Shown here one piece after another: positions 17,523 through 26,906 of a DNA stretch of 64,000 bases. The DNA is from BPGX01 sp037447455 (GTDB lineage Bacteria > Bacteroidota > Bacteroidia > B-17B0 > Aurantibacillaceae), in assembly GCA_037447455.1 (NCBI GenBank), contig JBBIGQ010000012.1, positions 8,913 to 72,912 of the forward strand, in the 5' to 3' direction. The stretch's first letter is position 1; the number at the start of each line of letters is the position of its first letter. Position numbers and translations under genes: made by a program. The notes beneath the pieces are model-generated. The model saw only the letters and a program-made list of their open reading frames with translations. It made no database searches and had not been told where the DNA came from.

Positions 17523-19805
17523 TTATTCTAAACTCTTTCTATTAAAAATAGGATAACCAAAGTGAAAGAAAAATGTAAAATTTTGTTCGGCGTTTTTGTA
17601 GTAATTTACTGAGAATGCTATAGGTCCGAGGGGACTATGAAGCACTAATGTTCCACTGCCGGCAATATTTTGATACACCAAAGGATTGGCAAAATCGGCT
17701 TTGTAATTATTATTAACAATCGCCTGTATCGGTTGAAACCAATATAATTCAAAACGTGCATCCACGCGGCTAAAAATAGAAGTTACGGACTTCCCTCCTA
17801 AAACAAAATAATGATATGCTCTAAAATCCGGCAAAAAAATGGTATTGCTTTCAATGGTTGGATAAAACGCAGGAGCAGATAAAATGGTAGAAGTGTAATT
17901 TGAAAAAAAATCTTGTGTAGAAAAGGTGTATTCAAAATAGTAACCTAATTTAAAACGTCGGATGGTCTTAATGTAATTATCCGAAAACATTCGGGCATAA
18001 AACCAACCTTTATGCATTTTATTTTCAAGCCGTGTTTTATCTGGCGCCAAACTACCCGGTGTAAAACTTTCGTTGCCTTTAATGTATTTGATTTTTAAAA
18101 ACAATCGTGCTCCGCTATTGGGATACAGACGTTTGTTTTGGGTGTTAATATCCAAAGTAGATTGTAAGTAATAATAATTAAACCGTGTATTATCTGTTGT
18201 ATCTTTATTTGTAAAATTCAAGTTCACATCCTGATAATAATAATTGATCCAATTAGCAATACCACCGCCCAAAGACCAAATACCTTTAGTGCCCAATGGT
18301 AATCCGAAATTCAATTCTTCATAATTATCTTCCTGAATCAGAAATGCAGGTTTCTTAAAATCAAAAAACAAAGTGCTGCTTTTGAAAAAATCCCATCTGG
18401 AATAACAAGCCGCAACATCTATAAAAAAGGGTGTTTGTGAGGGAAAATCCATTTTTAGTTTTCCAAGAGCACCATTATATAATCGCCCCAAATATCCATT
18501 TCCATAGATAGACAAACCAATGCGCCCAATATAATTGTATTGAACGGCTGCAAATATCTCGTTGACCGGCCGGTTCGATAGGATGCCCCCAATATCAAAG
18601 AAAAAGGGTTTTTCGTATTTAGCCAAAATATTGATGTTCGCATTGGAATTATCCAAAAAGTGTAAACGTGGATACATAAATTTTATTCGTTCATCAGTGG
18701 CCAGATAAAAGTATCTTTTTTTAAATTCATTTAAATAGAAAGGTGTTTTTTGTGGTTGTAGTGATTTTTTTATGTAAGAGAAATCACTTTTTTTATCTAC
18801 CATTTCAACGGTTACATTTTGAATGCGAATGGGTTGGTGGTTGGATAAGTAGCGTTCTCTCTTTAAATGAACTTCATACGCATTTCTGTATTTTTGAATA
18901 TGCTTTTGTATTTCTGGTAATTGACGTAAAGTAGCATTATACCCGCTATCTATCAAAGATTGAGCCGCCTCAAAATCAAACAAATTATTACTACTATAAG
19001 GCCGTATGATGATTTCATTATCACAACGTTTAAGTGTATCTTTCTTTATCATCATCATATTACGAATCTGTAAATAAATATTATCTTCTTCTGGAGGAAT
19101 ATGTGCGTCGCTTACGTCCGACCCAATTATTAAATCCGGATAAAATTCTGTGTAGCAAATATCGGTCGGGAAGTTGTCGTATAATCCTCCGTCATACAAT
19201 AATTTCCCATTAATCATTACTGGTCTTAAATAAAATGGATAACTCATAGACGCTCTGATAGCATCGGACAAATTACCGTTACTAAAAATAATTTTTTGTT
19301 TGTTCTCCACATCTGCAGCCACACAACGAAAAGGTACAAACAAACTATCAAAATGTTGTTTTTGATTTCCATATACAAATTTTTCTAATAGAAAAAAATC
19401 AATAGGAACAGAATTGATAACGTTCGCTGGAATATTTTTGATGAGCTTGTCTTTAATAGAAAAACGGAAACGAATCCAGGAAGCATATTCTTTAGGTTGT
19501 TTAATGTGGTAGATATACTTATCCGGAATGTTCCCTTTGCTGATTTGAATAAACTCTTCGTCTTTAAGAAGGTTCATAATGCTATCCGGTGAATAGCCGG
19601 AAGCATACAACCCGCCCACCGCAGCGCCCATTGAAGTTCCTACAATATAATCAATAGGGATATGATTGTCTTCCAATGCTTTTAAAACACCTACGTGTAC
19701 CAATCCGGATGCCCCTCCACCACTTAATACAACGCCCACTTTTTGTGACCATATAACTTTCTGAAATAATACAATAAATAAGCAAAATAGGATTACACGG
19801 TTCAT
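17523..19805 (-). CDS. Patatin-like phospholipase with C-terminal BamA-like barrel
   Basis: A 760-residue exported protein: the signal peptide is ILFCLFIVLFQKVIWSQ. The patatin domain (about residues 20-300) has the oxyanion loop SGGGASG, the nucleophile elbow GTSMG with Ser near residue 57, and the catalytic Asp in DGGLYDNFP. A POTRA-like stretch and a ~400-residue aromatic beta-barrel (surface antigen/BamA type) follow. This architecture, like PlpD, suggests a self-inserting outer-membrane lipase. I use ATG 19805; the ORF can extend to 19847 but this would overlap the upstream gene and delay the signal peptide. The upstream gene ends two bases before this start. Confidence 0.9.
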   Translation of the reverse strand: MNRVILFCLFIVLFQKVIWSQKVGVVLSGGGASGLVHVGVLKALEDNHIPIDYIVGTSMGAAVGGLYASGYSPDSIMNLLKDEEFIQISKGNIPDKYIYHIKQPKEYASWIRFRFSIKDKLIKNIPANVINSVPIDFFLLEKFVYGNQKQHFDSLFVPFRCVAADVENKQKIIFSNGNLSDAIRASMSYPFYLRPVMINGKLLYDGGLYDNFPTDICYTEFYPDLIIGSDVSDAHIPPEEDNIYLQIRNMMMIKKDTLKRCDNEIIIRPYSSNNLFDFEAAQSLIDSGYNATLRQLPEIQKHIQKYRNAYEVHLKRERYLSNHQPIRIQNVTVEMVDKKSDFSYIKKSLQPQKTPFYLNEFKKRYFYLATDERIKFMYPRLHFLDNSNANINILAKYEKPFFFDIGGILSNRPVNEIFAAVQYNYIGRIGLSIYGNGYLGRLYNGALGKLKMDFPSQTPFFIDVAACYSRWDFFKSSTLFFDFKKPAFLIQEDNYEELNFGLPLGTKGIWSLGGGIANWINYYYQDVNLNFTNKDTTDNTRFNYYYLQSTLDINTQNKRLYPNSGARLFLKIKYIKGNESFTPGSLAPDKTRLENKMHKGWFYARMFSDNYIKTIRRFKLGYYFEYTFSTQDFFSNYTSTILSAPAFYPTIESNTIFLPDFRAYHYFVLGGKSVTSIFSRVDARFELYWFQPIQAIVNNNYKADFANPLVYQNIAGSGTLVLHSPLGPIAFSVNYYKNAEQNFTFFFHFGYPIFNRKSLE

Positions 19806-19806
19806 T

Positions 19807-20409
19807 TTACAAAGATGATAAACCAAACTTTTCACGAAGCAATGCAATCATTTTTTCAATTCGTCTATTTCTTGTATCTTCTTTCTTTGCTTCTTTAATC
19901 CATAAAATATATTCTTTTTTGTGCGAATAACTCATGTTATTAAAACTTTCAAATAATCCGGCGTTTTCCAGAGCGTGTTTGATATAAAAAGGAATTTCAA
20001 TATGCTTTGTTTTGGTCTGGTTGATTCGGAATCCTTTTTTATTATTCTCAATGGTTTGAAGCAAATAGTTCTTAATAATTTCAGAACGGACTTGTGAGAG
20101 TGCTGTATATTTAATATGTCTGTTATGTAAATTATCGGGATACGAAGATAATACAGAGTAATGATCATCAATAAGAGCGCCTTGAAAAAATACCAATGTA
20201 ACATGTTCTTTAAATGTCCAAATTCCACACATCATACCATTACAATAATAATTCGGATGATTCCATTTCCAATCTTCCTGAACCTGTGAAGAGACAGAGA
20301 GTATTATTGCTCTTAATTTCTTGCAAATTTCCTGACTCCACTGTGGCAATTCTTCAATGTAATTATCTACCAGTTGCTTTGCTTGCGGATGAACTTTTGA
20401 ATGTGTCAT
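19807..20409 (-). CDS. DUF1801 / YdeI-OmpD-associated family protein
   Basis: A 200-residue soluble protein. The N-terminal half (about 1-115; VDNYIEELPQWSQEICKKLR, WKWNHPNYYCNGMMCG) is DUF1801/YdhG-like. The C-terminal half (IPFYIKHALENAGLFESFNN..SHKKEYILWIKEAKKEDTRNRRI) is the YdeI/OmdA-type bacteriocin-protection module. The function of the family is not well defined. ATG 20409 is chosen because it starts the conserved domain and follows a -7 box on the same strand; the longer frame to 20475 runs through that box. Confidence 0.8.
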   Translation of the reverse strand: MTHSKVHPQAKQLVDNYIEELPQWSQEICKKLRAIILSVSSQVQEDWKWNHPNYYCNGMMCGIWTFKEHVTLVFFQGALIDDHYSVLSSYPDNLHNRHIKYTALSQVRSEIIKNYLLQTIENNKKGFRINQTKTKHIEIPFYIKHALENAGLFESFNNMSYSHKKEYILWIKEAKKEDTRNRRIEKMIALLREKFGLSSL

Positions 20410-20429
20410 CTTTTTATTGCTTATTTTTG
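20397..20429 (+). promoter_or_regulatory. Promoter for tilS (TTG-N22-TATTTTTG)
   Basis: TTG at 20397-20399 and TATTTTTG at 20422-20429 are separated by 22 bases, fitting the Bacteroidota -33/-7 pattern. The G of the -7 box is only 7 bases before the tilS ATG, so the transcript would be leaderless or nearly so. Confidence 0.65.
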
Positions 20430-20435
20430 TAAAAG

Positions 20436-21782
20436 ATGTTTCAGAGATTTTTTGCAAACATAAATAAAAATTCACTTTTTGGGAAAAAGGATTTTTTGTT
20501 ACTCGCCATCAGCGGCGGCGTTGATTCTGTGGTGCTGGCTCATTTATTACATCAAGGTAACTGTAATTTTGCAATGGCTCACTGTAATTTTGGATTGCGC
20601 GGAAAAGAATCCGACGACGATGAACAATTTGTATTAGAATTATCCCATAAATACAACGTTCCTTTTTATTCTATAAAATTTAATACTAATGAATATGCAA
20701 ATTATTACCGCGTATCCACTCAAATGGCCGCAAGACAACTTCGTTACCATTGGTTTAATGAATTAATGAAAACGTATCATTTTTCTTACTTATTAACTGC
20801 CCATCATCTGGATGATGTTGTTGAAACTATTTTCATAAATCAATTGAGAGGGACTGGAATTAATGGACTAACAGGCATTCCATTAAAATCACATCACATC
20901 ATTCGCCCATTGCTTCCGTTTACCAAACAAGACATTTTACAATACGCCAAAAACAATTTGTTAAGTTACAGAGAAGACATTTCCAATCAAGAAGACAAAT
21001 ACCAACGCAATTACATAAGACATCACATTATCCCTTCATTTCAAAAACTTCAACCATCATTACATTCTGTTATTCAAAAAAATATCCAAAACATTGAAGA
21101 AACCAAGTGCTTTGTAGATCAACAAATTTATGAACAGCTACATCCTATTATTACTTTTGAAAAAGAGTTTATCAAACTAAACAAACACCGCTTAAAAAAA
21201 AATCCACACTTGCACTTTATTTTACACCACTATTTATCTGACTTTGGATTTAATGATTCCCAAATAGAAGATATTATTCAATATCTTAATAATCCGAACT
21301 CACAAGCAGGGAAGCAATTCTTTTCTAACGAACACGTTCTTTTGGCCGATAGAAATTATCTTTTTCTGTTTTCTAAGCATCAGAACAAAACATATTACAA
21401 TCAAGAGTATATTGCAAAAAACATTCAGGAACTACAATTGTATTCTAACAATATCCATTTTGAATTTATTGAAAACACTAAGAAATTAAATATAAAATCT
21501 TCTGGGGCAAACTTTGTAAATGCGGATATTCTGGAATTTCCACTGATTTTGAGACATAGAAAAAACGGCGATAAATTTCAGTTATTAGGCACATCGTACA
21601 TAAAAAAGCTAAGCGATATTTTTATTGATAAAAACGCGCCTCTGCTTTTGAAAGACAAAATTATTCTGTTATGTCATCCTAATGGGGATATTATCTGGAT
21701 AAGCCATTTGAATTTAGTGAACGAAAAATACAAAGTCATTTCGGATACCAAAACTATTTTAAAAATCAGCACTTGTGAATAA
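20436..21782 (+). CDS. tilS: tRNA(Ile)-lysidine synthase
   Basis: TilS converts the wobble cytidine of the CAU-anticodon tRNA-Ile to lysidine with ATP, so that it reads AUA; the gene is normally essential. The 448-residue protein has the PP-loop AISGGVDSVVL (Ser26-Ser31), LTAHHLDDVVETIF, and GINGLTGIP typical of the N-terminal domain. The C-terminal domain ends with the conserved LRHRKNGDKFQLLG and KKLSDIFID segment. Its last 8 bases overlap the start of the downstream small membrane protein gene. Confidence 0.96.
   Translation: MFQRFFANINKNSLFGKKDFLLLAISGGVDSVVLAHLLHQGNCNFAMAHCNFGLRGKESDDDEQFVLELSHKYNVPFYSIKFNTNEYANYYRVSTQMAARQLRYHWFNELMKTYHFSYLLTAHHLDDVVETIFINQLRGTGINGLTGIPLKSHHIIRPLLPFTKQDILQYAKNNLLSYREDISNQEDKYQRNYIRHHIIPSFQKLQPSLHSVIQKNIQNIEETKCFVDQQIYEQLHPIITFEKEFIKLNKHRLKKNPHLHFILHHYLSDFGFNDSQIEDIIQYLNNPNSQAGKQFFSNEHVLLADRNYLFLFSKHQNKTYYNQEYIAKNIQELQLYSNNIHFEFIENTKKLNIKSSGANFVNADILEFPLILRHRKNGDKFQLLGTSYIKKLSDIFIDKNAPLLLKDKIILLCHPNGDIIWISHLNLVNEKYKVISDTKTILKISTCE
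20455..20462 (-). promoter_or_regulatory. Promoter -7 box for the DUF1801 gene
   Basis: On the reverse strand this reads TATGTTTG (TAnnTTTG). It lies within the first codons of tilS, so the two divergent promoters overlap each other's genes. The leader to ATG 20409 would be about 40 bases. Confidence 0.5.
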
Positions 21783-22314
21783 TTATTTAATATACGAAGA
21801 AAAGCAATACATCGGGCAGAACCGCAAAGGACAAATCATTCGCTTGATTTTTGCAATGCTTTGCTTTGTAGCGTATTATTGGAGTGAAAATCCCAAGCCC
21901 GTAAAAATTATTATCATCAAAATTGGAAGTTATCCCATTCAACACGTGCCACATTCAGGAACGATTTTCTTTTGGTTAGGTTGCTTCATATTAATAATTT
22001 CTTTAGCGTTCAATTTCATTTATCACTTTCACATGCAAATTTACCCCGACAAAATTCATATTAAAGGACAATTAACTTCTAAAGAAGTATTTATTCCAAT
22101 AAAAGAAATTCAGAACGTAATGATTAAAAAAATCCAATACCCTTTATTGAAAAGCATTCGTTTCAATCTACGAAAAAAAAATAAAAGATACTTTTACACT
22201 TTTGGAAAAGATGTTTTAGAAATTATATTGTACAACGGAGAAAAATTTTCTATCGGCACCTCTAATGCACATTGGATAAAGACCATCTTGCAAGAATTAC
22301 AAAGTCGGTCTTAA
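21775..22314 (+). CDS. Small membrane protein with PH-like C-terminal domain
   Basis: A 179-residue protein starting at GTG, overlapping the tilS stop by 8 bases, so translation is probably coupled. There are two predicted membrane helices (about residues 23-40 and 64-85: TIFFWLGCFILIISLAFNF), then a cytoplasmic beta-rich region of about 90 residues (MQIYPDKIHIKGQLTSKEVF) resembling bacterial PH-type domains. I do not recognise a named family. Location in the inner membrane is inferred. Confidence 0.7.
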   Translation: MNNYLIYEEKQYIGQNRKGQIIRLIFAMLCFVAYYWSENPKPVKIIIIKIGSYPIQHVPHSGTIFFWLGCFILIISLAFNFIYHFHMQIYPDKIHIKGQLTSKEVFIPIKEIQNVMIKKIQYPLLKSIRFNLRKKNKRYFYTFGKDVLEIILYNGEKFSIGTSNAHWIKTILQELQSRS

Positions 22315-22324
22315 AACAATTTTT

Positions 22325-22332
22325 TAATTTTG
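22325..22332 (+). promoter_or_regulatory. Promoter -7 box (TAATTTTG) for the ABM-domain gene
   Basis: A TAnnTTTG match ending 15 bases before ATG 22348. It overlaps the alternative TTG start at 22330, which makes that start unlikely. Confidence 0.55.
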
Positions 22333-22347
22333 CAGAAAAAAAAAAGT

Positions 22348-22671
22348 ATGTGGAAAAAAACAATCCCCCAAAAAGATTATTACGCTGCCATTTTTGTGTC
22401 TATAAAAGAAGACGATTTAACAGGATACCATGAATTAAATGATGAACTCATGAAAATGGCTATTGAACAAGAAGGTTTTTTAGGATACGAAAATGTATAC
22501 AAAGACAATCAAAGTATTTTTATTTCCTATTGGGAATCTTTAGAAGCTATTGAAAAATGGAAAACTAATAGCAAACATCTGTTCGCTAAACAACAAGCAT
22601 CCAAGTGGTACAAACGTTATTTAAGTCAGATTTGCAAAATTGAACACACAACTCTCTTTGAAAAAGCATGA
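22348..22671 (+). CDS. Antibiotic biosynthesis monooxygenase (ABM) domain protein
   Basis: A 107-residue single-domain protein of the ferredoxin-like ABM fold: YYAAIFVSIKEDD opens the first strand, and EGFLGYENVYKDNQSIFISYWESLEAIEKWK is the family's core stretch, with the W..LEA..W pattern. Members are heme-degrading or quinone-forming monooxygenases or stress proteins; this one cannot be assigned a substrate. The start is ATG 22348 (MWKKTIPQKDY). Its stop is immediately adjacent to the stop of the convergent OmpA gene. Confidence 0.85.
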   Translation: MWKKTIPQKDYYAAIFVSIKEDDLTGYHELNDELMKMAIEQEGFLGYENVYKDNQSIFISYWESLEAIEKWKTNSKHLFAKQQASKWYKRYLSQICKIEHTTLFEKA

Positions 22672-25600
22672 TTACTCCATCTCTTTCAATTTAAATTCTG
22701 TTCTTCTGTTTACAGCGTGTTCGGCATTGCTACATTTTACGCCATTTTTACAATGATTAAGAATTTTACTCTCCCCATACCCAACCGCTTTTAATCGGCC
22801 TTTATCTATTCCTTGTTTTACCAGATAATCCACCACATATTGTGCACGTTTTTGAGACAATTTCAAATTGTATATATCGTTGGCTCTGGAATCCGTATGC
22901 GAACCAATTTCCACCATCAATTTTGGATTTTCCTTTAATACCTGTGCAACTTTTGCCAATATCCTTTCACCTTCTTTGGTAACTTTGTATTCATTACTTG
23001 GATAAATAATGTTTTCAATAACGGTAAGATTTTTCTTTTTTAAGTTTAAAGCATTTAGCCACGGATCGTCAATATGATGCTCTGCTAATGTAGTTTTTTC
23101 TAAATCCAGCAAATCAATTTTAAATGCACCGTCTTTATTTCTTAATAGTTTTTTAATTACTCTGCCTTGTTTATCCAAAATCAACACTACAAACAAGCCC
23201 GTCAGTTTAGGGTCTTTATCATCTACTAAAAAGAATGCCCCTTTCATAAATTTCATATTCGTCAATTTAAAGTAACCATTATTATCTGTTGTAATTGTTT
23301 GTAGTAAACTGTCTTTATGTGTGGCAGAAAACACATAGATTTTCACATTTTCAAGTGGATTCTTTTTAATGTCCGTAAGTAGAGCATTCATATTAAAATT
23401 TAAGGAAAGATCATCTACTTCAAATTCTTTTAATGTTGTCTTATCATACGTCAGCAATTCAAAATCAAATCGCTTTAAATAAGGATTGTATTGAATGGTT
23501 TTCAATACCTTGCCTTGTTTATTGGTAAGCAAAATTTTCATATTGGGATTCAAAGTAACATCATTCTCTCCAAAAAAGACCATATATTTCTGATCATATT
23601 CCAGATATTTAAACACAAATGATCCTAATGAATTTGTGGTGGTTGAGTCCATAATATCGCCTTTCTCATTTTTAATGTAAATCTTTTTATTCGCAATAGG
23701 TTGATTATTATCAGCATTTACCAATATCCCACCAATGGTAAGATTTCCATCACCCTTTAAATCATACCACTCGTATTTTGATAATGGTAATTCTCCAAAC
23801 ACATAATTATATTTCCCATAATGTTTTGTAATTCTCTTAATTTCATTGTTTTCCGGCTCCTTTAAATAAAACTTTGCTTTGCTTGTTACGCGTGCATCAT
23901 TGTTATCTAACATTACCAATACAGTGCTATATTTTCCTTGAACACAGCTAAATGTAACCCTACCTTTTCCATCTAAATAAGCGCTATCTAATTTGTTTAA
24001 TAATGTATCTAACAAATAAACTTTAATGTTATCCGTCGTAATATCATTGACATTGTAAGTATTTAACACAATGCCTTCAAAATCCAAATAAGGACAACCC
24101 TTACACTTGATAATACCTGCTTTATTAGGACACTCGTCGTTTTTATCAGCTACACCGTCTTTATCTACATCCGGGCAACCATTGGTTAATTTACTTCCTG
24201 CTGCTATAGGACATTCGTCTGTGTTATCCGGAATACTATCCAGATCTGTATCCGGACACCCTTCGTAAATTTCTAATCCTGCTTTATCCGAACATTTATC
24301 CTGTATATCCGGAACACCGTCTTTATCAGAATCCGGACAACCTTTTGTTTTAATTGACCCAGCAATAGTTGGACAAACATCTCCCAAGTCCGGTACATCG
24401 TCTTTATCTTTATCTTCCGGGCGCTTAAAAATATGTGGAGTTGTTTTTATTAAAACAAAAAAGTTCATGCTATAAATATCTCTTTTATACAAAAAATTAT
24501 TCAGATTAGTTGTTCCCACACTCAAAAACCATAAATGGAACATGGCTCCTACACTCCACGGTTGATTCACCGTATTCATAAAATCATTGTAATTCAAACT
24601 AACCGCCGCACTCAGATGTGGCCGTTCATAGCGCAAACTAAAATGATGAGAGTTATATCGGCTGTTAGCACTCAAAATTTTTTTTCTTAGCTCGATTGTT
24701 CCAGAATAATTGAAATAAAAATCTTTCCAGATATTAATATCATTTTGTATTAAAAAACTAACAGGTAAGTATACTTTGTAAGTATTGGGTGAATTTATTT
24801 TCACAAATCGTTGCTTTATCGTATCATCAATAGCAGCAATCGGATATTGATTGTATTGAATATTTCTAAATTTCCATGCCGTCGTATTCGCTATAAAATC
24901 ACTGCTATTGCTCTTTCTATACGTCAAATGACCAATATCTATAACCGATGCAGAAAGTTTATACAAGTATTTATTTTTATCTCTTCGCTCTATTGTCTTT
25001 CCATCAGTAGATAAAAATTGATATTTCCAGTATTTCGGACGAAATTCATATACTAATCCAATATCTGCACTCAATCCCGGTAGAGAGCTAAATGAATATT
25101 TTTTTAACCAGTCGGGCGATAAATCAAAATTATCCGAATGTCCGTAGCCAATTTGAGAATTGTATAAGTTCAATGTCGAATCTGTTGTAAACTGATAATG
25201 TAAAGGATCAGCATACGCATAAATAGAACCCAACCCTTGTAATAATTTCAAACTGATTCCCGCTTTCAAAAAATGTTTTTCTTTTTTATACAATACTCTT
25301 GCATACGTGCCGCTGTATTCTGCAAAGGTATTCAACACCAACGAAAAGCGATAATTTTTATCCCCTGAAAACAAACTACTATCCCGAATATCAGAATACA
25401 ATAAATCCGCCAACTGTTGATTCACATTAAAAACATTTAGCAAACTACGAATACTCCATGTAAAGGCAATAGAGTGCTGTTCGTTAAGATTAATCATAAA
25501 CGAAGGAAGCAACAAACGAAAATTTAACATCGCTTCTTTTTGAAAACCATTCTGCATCCGCACAACATATTTTTGTTTGAATGCCGTATCAGAAAAATTG

Positions 25601-25848
25601 GGATTCTTAAAATCAAACCAACCATAACCTTTAATGGCAGTTGGCTTTATACCTATGTAATTATTTCCAAAATCGGTGTGGTTCCCCAGTAAAATCAAAT
25701 CCCAACGGCTGCGACTGTCCGCTATATTGGCCGGATTCTGAAAAACAGGAATAACACCACCATAATTACTCAATCCATAATACAGAAAATCTTGTGCGTG
25801 CAAACATGTCCCGGTAAAAAGCAATACTAAATATCTCCAAAACCGCAT
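22672..25848 (-). CDS. Large OmpA-family outer-membrane protein with TSP3 repeats
   Basis: A 1058-residue exported protein (signal peptide YLVLLFTGTCLHAQ). The N-terminal ~460 residues are an aromatic beta-barrel of the DUF5723 type. Calcium-binding thrombospondin type 3 repeats follow (DKDKDDVPDLGDVCPTIAGS, DSDKDGVPDIQDKC, DTDLDSIPDNTDEC, DVDKDGVADKNDEC). Three or four carboxypeptidase-regulatory-like beta domains come next (KKIYIKNEKGDIMDSTTTNS). The C-terminal OmpA domain (IGSHTDSRANDIYNLKLSQKRA) binds peptidoglycan. The architecture suggests an envelope anchor linking the outer membrane to the wall. It is transcribed alone. Confidence 0.92.
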   Translation of the reverse strand: MRFWRYLVLLFTGTCLHAQDFLYYGLSNYGGVIPVFQNPANIADSRSRWDLILLGNHTDFGNNYIGIKPTAIKGYGWFDFKNPNFSDTAFKQKYVVRMQNGFQKEAMLNFRLLLPSFMINLNEQHSIAFTWSIRSLLNVFNVNQQLADLLYSDIRDSSLFSGDKNYRFSLVLNTFAEYSGTYARVLYKKEKHFLKAGISLKLLQGLGSIYAYADPLHYQFTTDSTLNLYNSQIGYGHSDNFDLSPDWLKKYSFSSLPGLSADIGLVYEFRPKYWKYQFLSTDGKTIERRDKNKYLYKLSASVIDIGHLTYRKSNSSDFIANTTAWKFRNIQYNQYPIAAIDDTIKQRFVKINSPNTYKVYLPVSFLIQNDINIWKDFYFNYSGTIELRKKILSANSRYNSHHFSLRYERPHLSAAVSLNYNDFMNTVNQPWSVGAMFHLWFLSVGTTNLNNFLYKRDIYSMNFFVLIKTTPHIFKRPEDKDKDDVPDLGDVCPTIAGSIKTKGCPDSDKDGVPDIQDKCSDKAGLEIYEGCPDTDLDSIPDNTDECPIAAGSKLTNGCPDVDKDGVADKNDECPNKAGIIKCKGCPYLDFEGIVLNTYNVNDITTDNIKVYLLDTLLNKLDSAYLDGKGRVTFSCVQGKYSTVLVMLDNNDARVTSKAKFYLKEPENNEIKRITKHYGKYNYVFGELPLSKYEWYDLKGDGNLTIGGILVNADNNQPIANKKIYIKNEKGDIMDSTTTNSLGSFVFKYLEYDQKYMVFFGENDVTLNPNMKILLTNKQGKVLKTIQYNPYLKRFDFELLTYDKTTLKEFEVDDLSLNFNMNALLTDIKKNPLENVKIYVFSATHKDSLLQTITTDNNGYFKLTNMKFMKGAFFLVDDKDPKLTGLFVVLILDKQGRVIKKLLRNKDGAFKIDLLDLEKTTLAEHHIDDPWLNALNLKKKNLTVIENIIYPSNEYKVTKEGERILAKVAQVLKENPKLMVEIGSHTDSRANDIYNLKLSQKRAQYVVDYLVKQGIDKGRLKAVGYGESKILNHCKNGVKCSNAEHAVNRRTEFKLKEME

Positions 25849-25902
25849 AATCTTGGTAAATATATTAAAAAAATGATTAATACAAGGTATAGAAAGCGTT
25901 AA

Positions 25903-26808
25903 TTAAATCCCTGCTGCTCCGGAAAGTACAGATGAAGGGTCTACACCAATTTGTTCAGGATATATTGAAAGAACAGGCACAGGTGCATGATGAATAATTT
26001 GCTGAGACATGATGCTAAAGAACACTCCGGTTTCCTGTGCATCTCCCTCGTCCATCAATACAATTAAATCATTGGTATTTTCTTTTGCAAAATCTATGAT
26101 AGTTCTCACTCCATTTTGAACATGATCTTTAATAAAACTCTCTATATTTACACCATATCTTTCCGCTTCTTTTTCAATTTGGTTTAATACAACTTTCATT
26201 TTACCCAATTCATCTTGTTCGTTTTCTCCAATAATCATTAACGCACTCACATCTGCTCCCAACTTTTTGGCCATAGAAAATGTATAATTTACTTTATATC
26301 GACTCACTACGCTCGTATTAATTGGCATGAGTATTTTTGAAAATAACGATTTTTCTGCTTCTTCACTTAATACTAAAACGGGCTTTTTGGATTTATGCAA
26401 CACTCTGTAAGCATTACTTCCTATTATCAAACTCTCTAATGGTTTATACCCATGTGTACCCATCACAATCACATCAATATGCAAGGATTTGGACGCATCT
26501 AAAATTTCTTCAGAAATAGACCCCACCGCCACATGTGTATAAACTTTAATTCCATATTCTTTTGAAAATCTATCGGCTATTTGAGATATTTTCTCTGTGG
26601 ACTTCTGTACAAATTTATCATAAAACGATTGGCTAAAAATTAATGGCTCAATGATGTTAAAGGATTCATAATGTTTATCCACAATATGCAAAAGATGTAA
26701 TATAGAATCCGTTTTTTGAGCAAGAAATGCTGCCTGATGAACTGCTTTTAAGGATGTTTCTGAAAAATCAGTAGCCACTAATACTCTTTTACATTCAAAT
26801 GTTTTCAT
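25903..26808 (-). CDS. Universal stress protein, tandem UspA domains
   Basis: A 301-residue cytoplasmic protein with two Usp folds. The first (about 1-150) has VLVATDFSETSLKAVHQAA and the ATP-binding-type motif MGTHGYKPLESLIIGSNAYRVL. The second (about 155-285) begins SKILMPINTS but its nucleotide loop (MDEGDAQETGVFF) departs from the G-x2-G-x9-G(S/T) motif, so only the first domain is likely to bind ATP. ATG 26808 (MKTFECKRVLVA) is preferred to the upstream 26826. Confidence 0.9.
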   Translation of the reverse strand: MKTFECKRVLVATDFSETSLKAVHQAAFLAQKTDSILHLLHIVDKHYESFNIIEPLIFSQSFYDKFVQKSTEKISQIADRFSKEYGIKVYTHVAVGSISEEILDASKSLHIDVIVMGTHGYKPLESLIIGSNAYRVLHKSKKPVLVLSEEAEKSLFSKILMPINTSVVSRYKVNYTFSMAKKLGADVSALMIIGENEQDELGKMKVVLNQIEKEAERYGVNIESFIKDHVQNGVRTIIDFAKENTNDLIVLMDEGDAQETGVFFSIMSQQIIHHAPVPVLSIYPEQIGVDPSSVLSGAAGI

Positions 26809-26906
26809 AAATTTAAATTTTCGCAATAATACAAAAAATAATTCATGAATACACTACAATCAAAACACAATGCTTTTCTGTATTTTTATCCCATCAAAGT
26901 ATTAGT

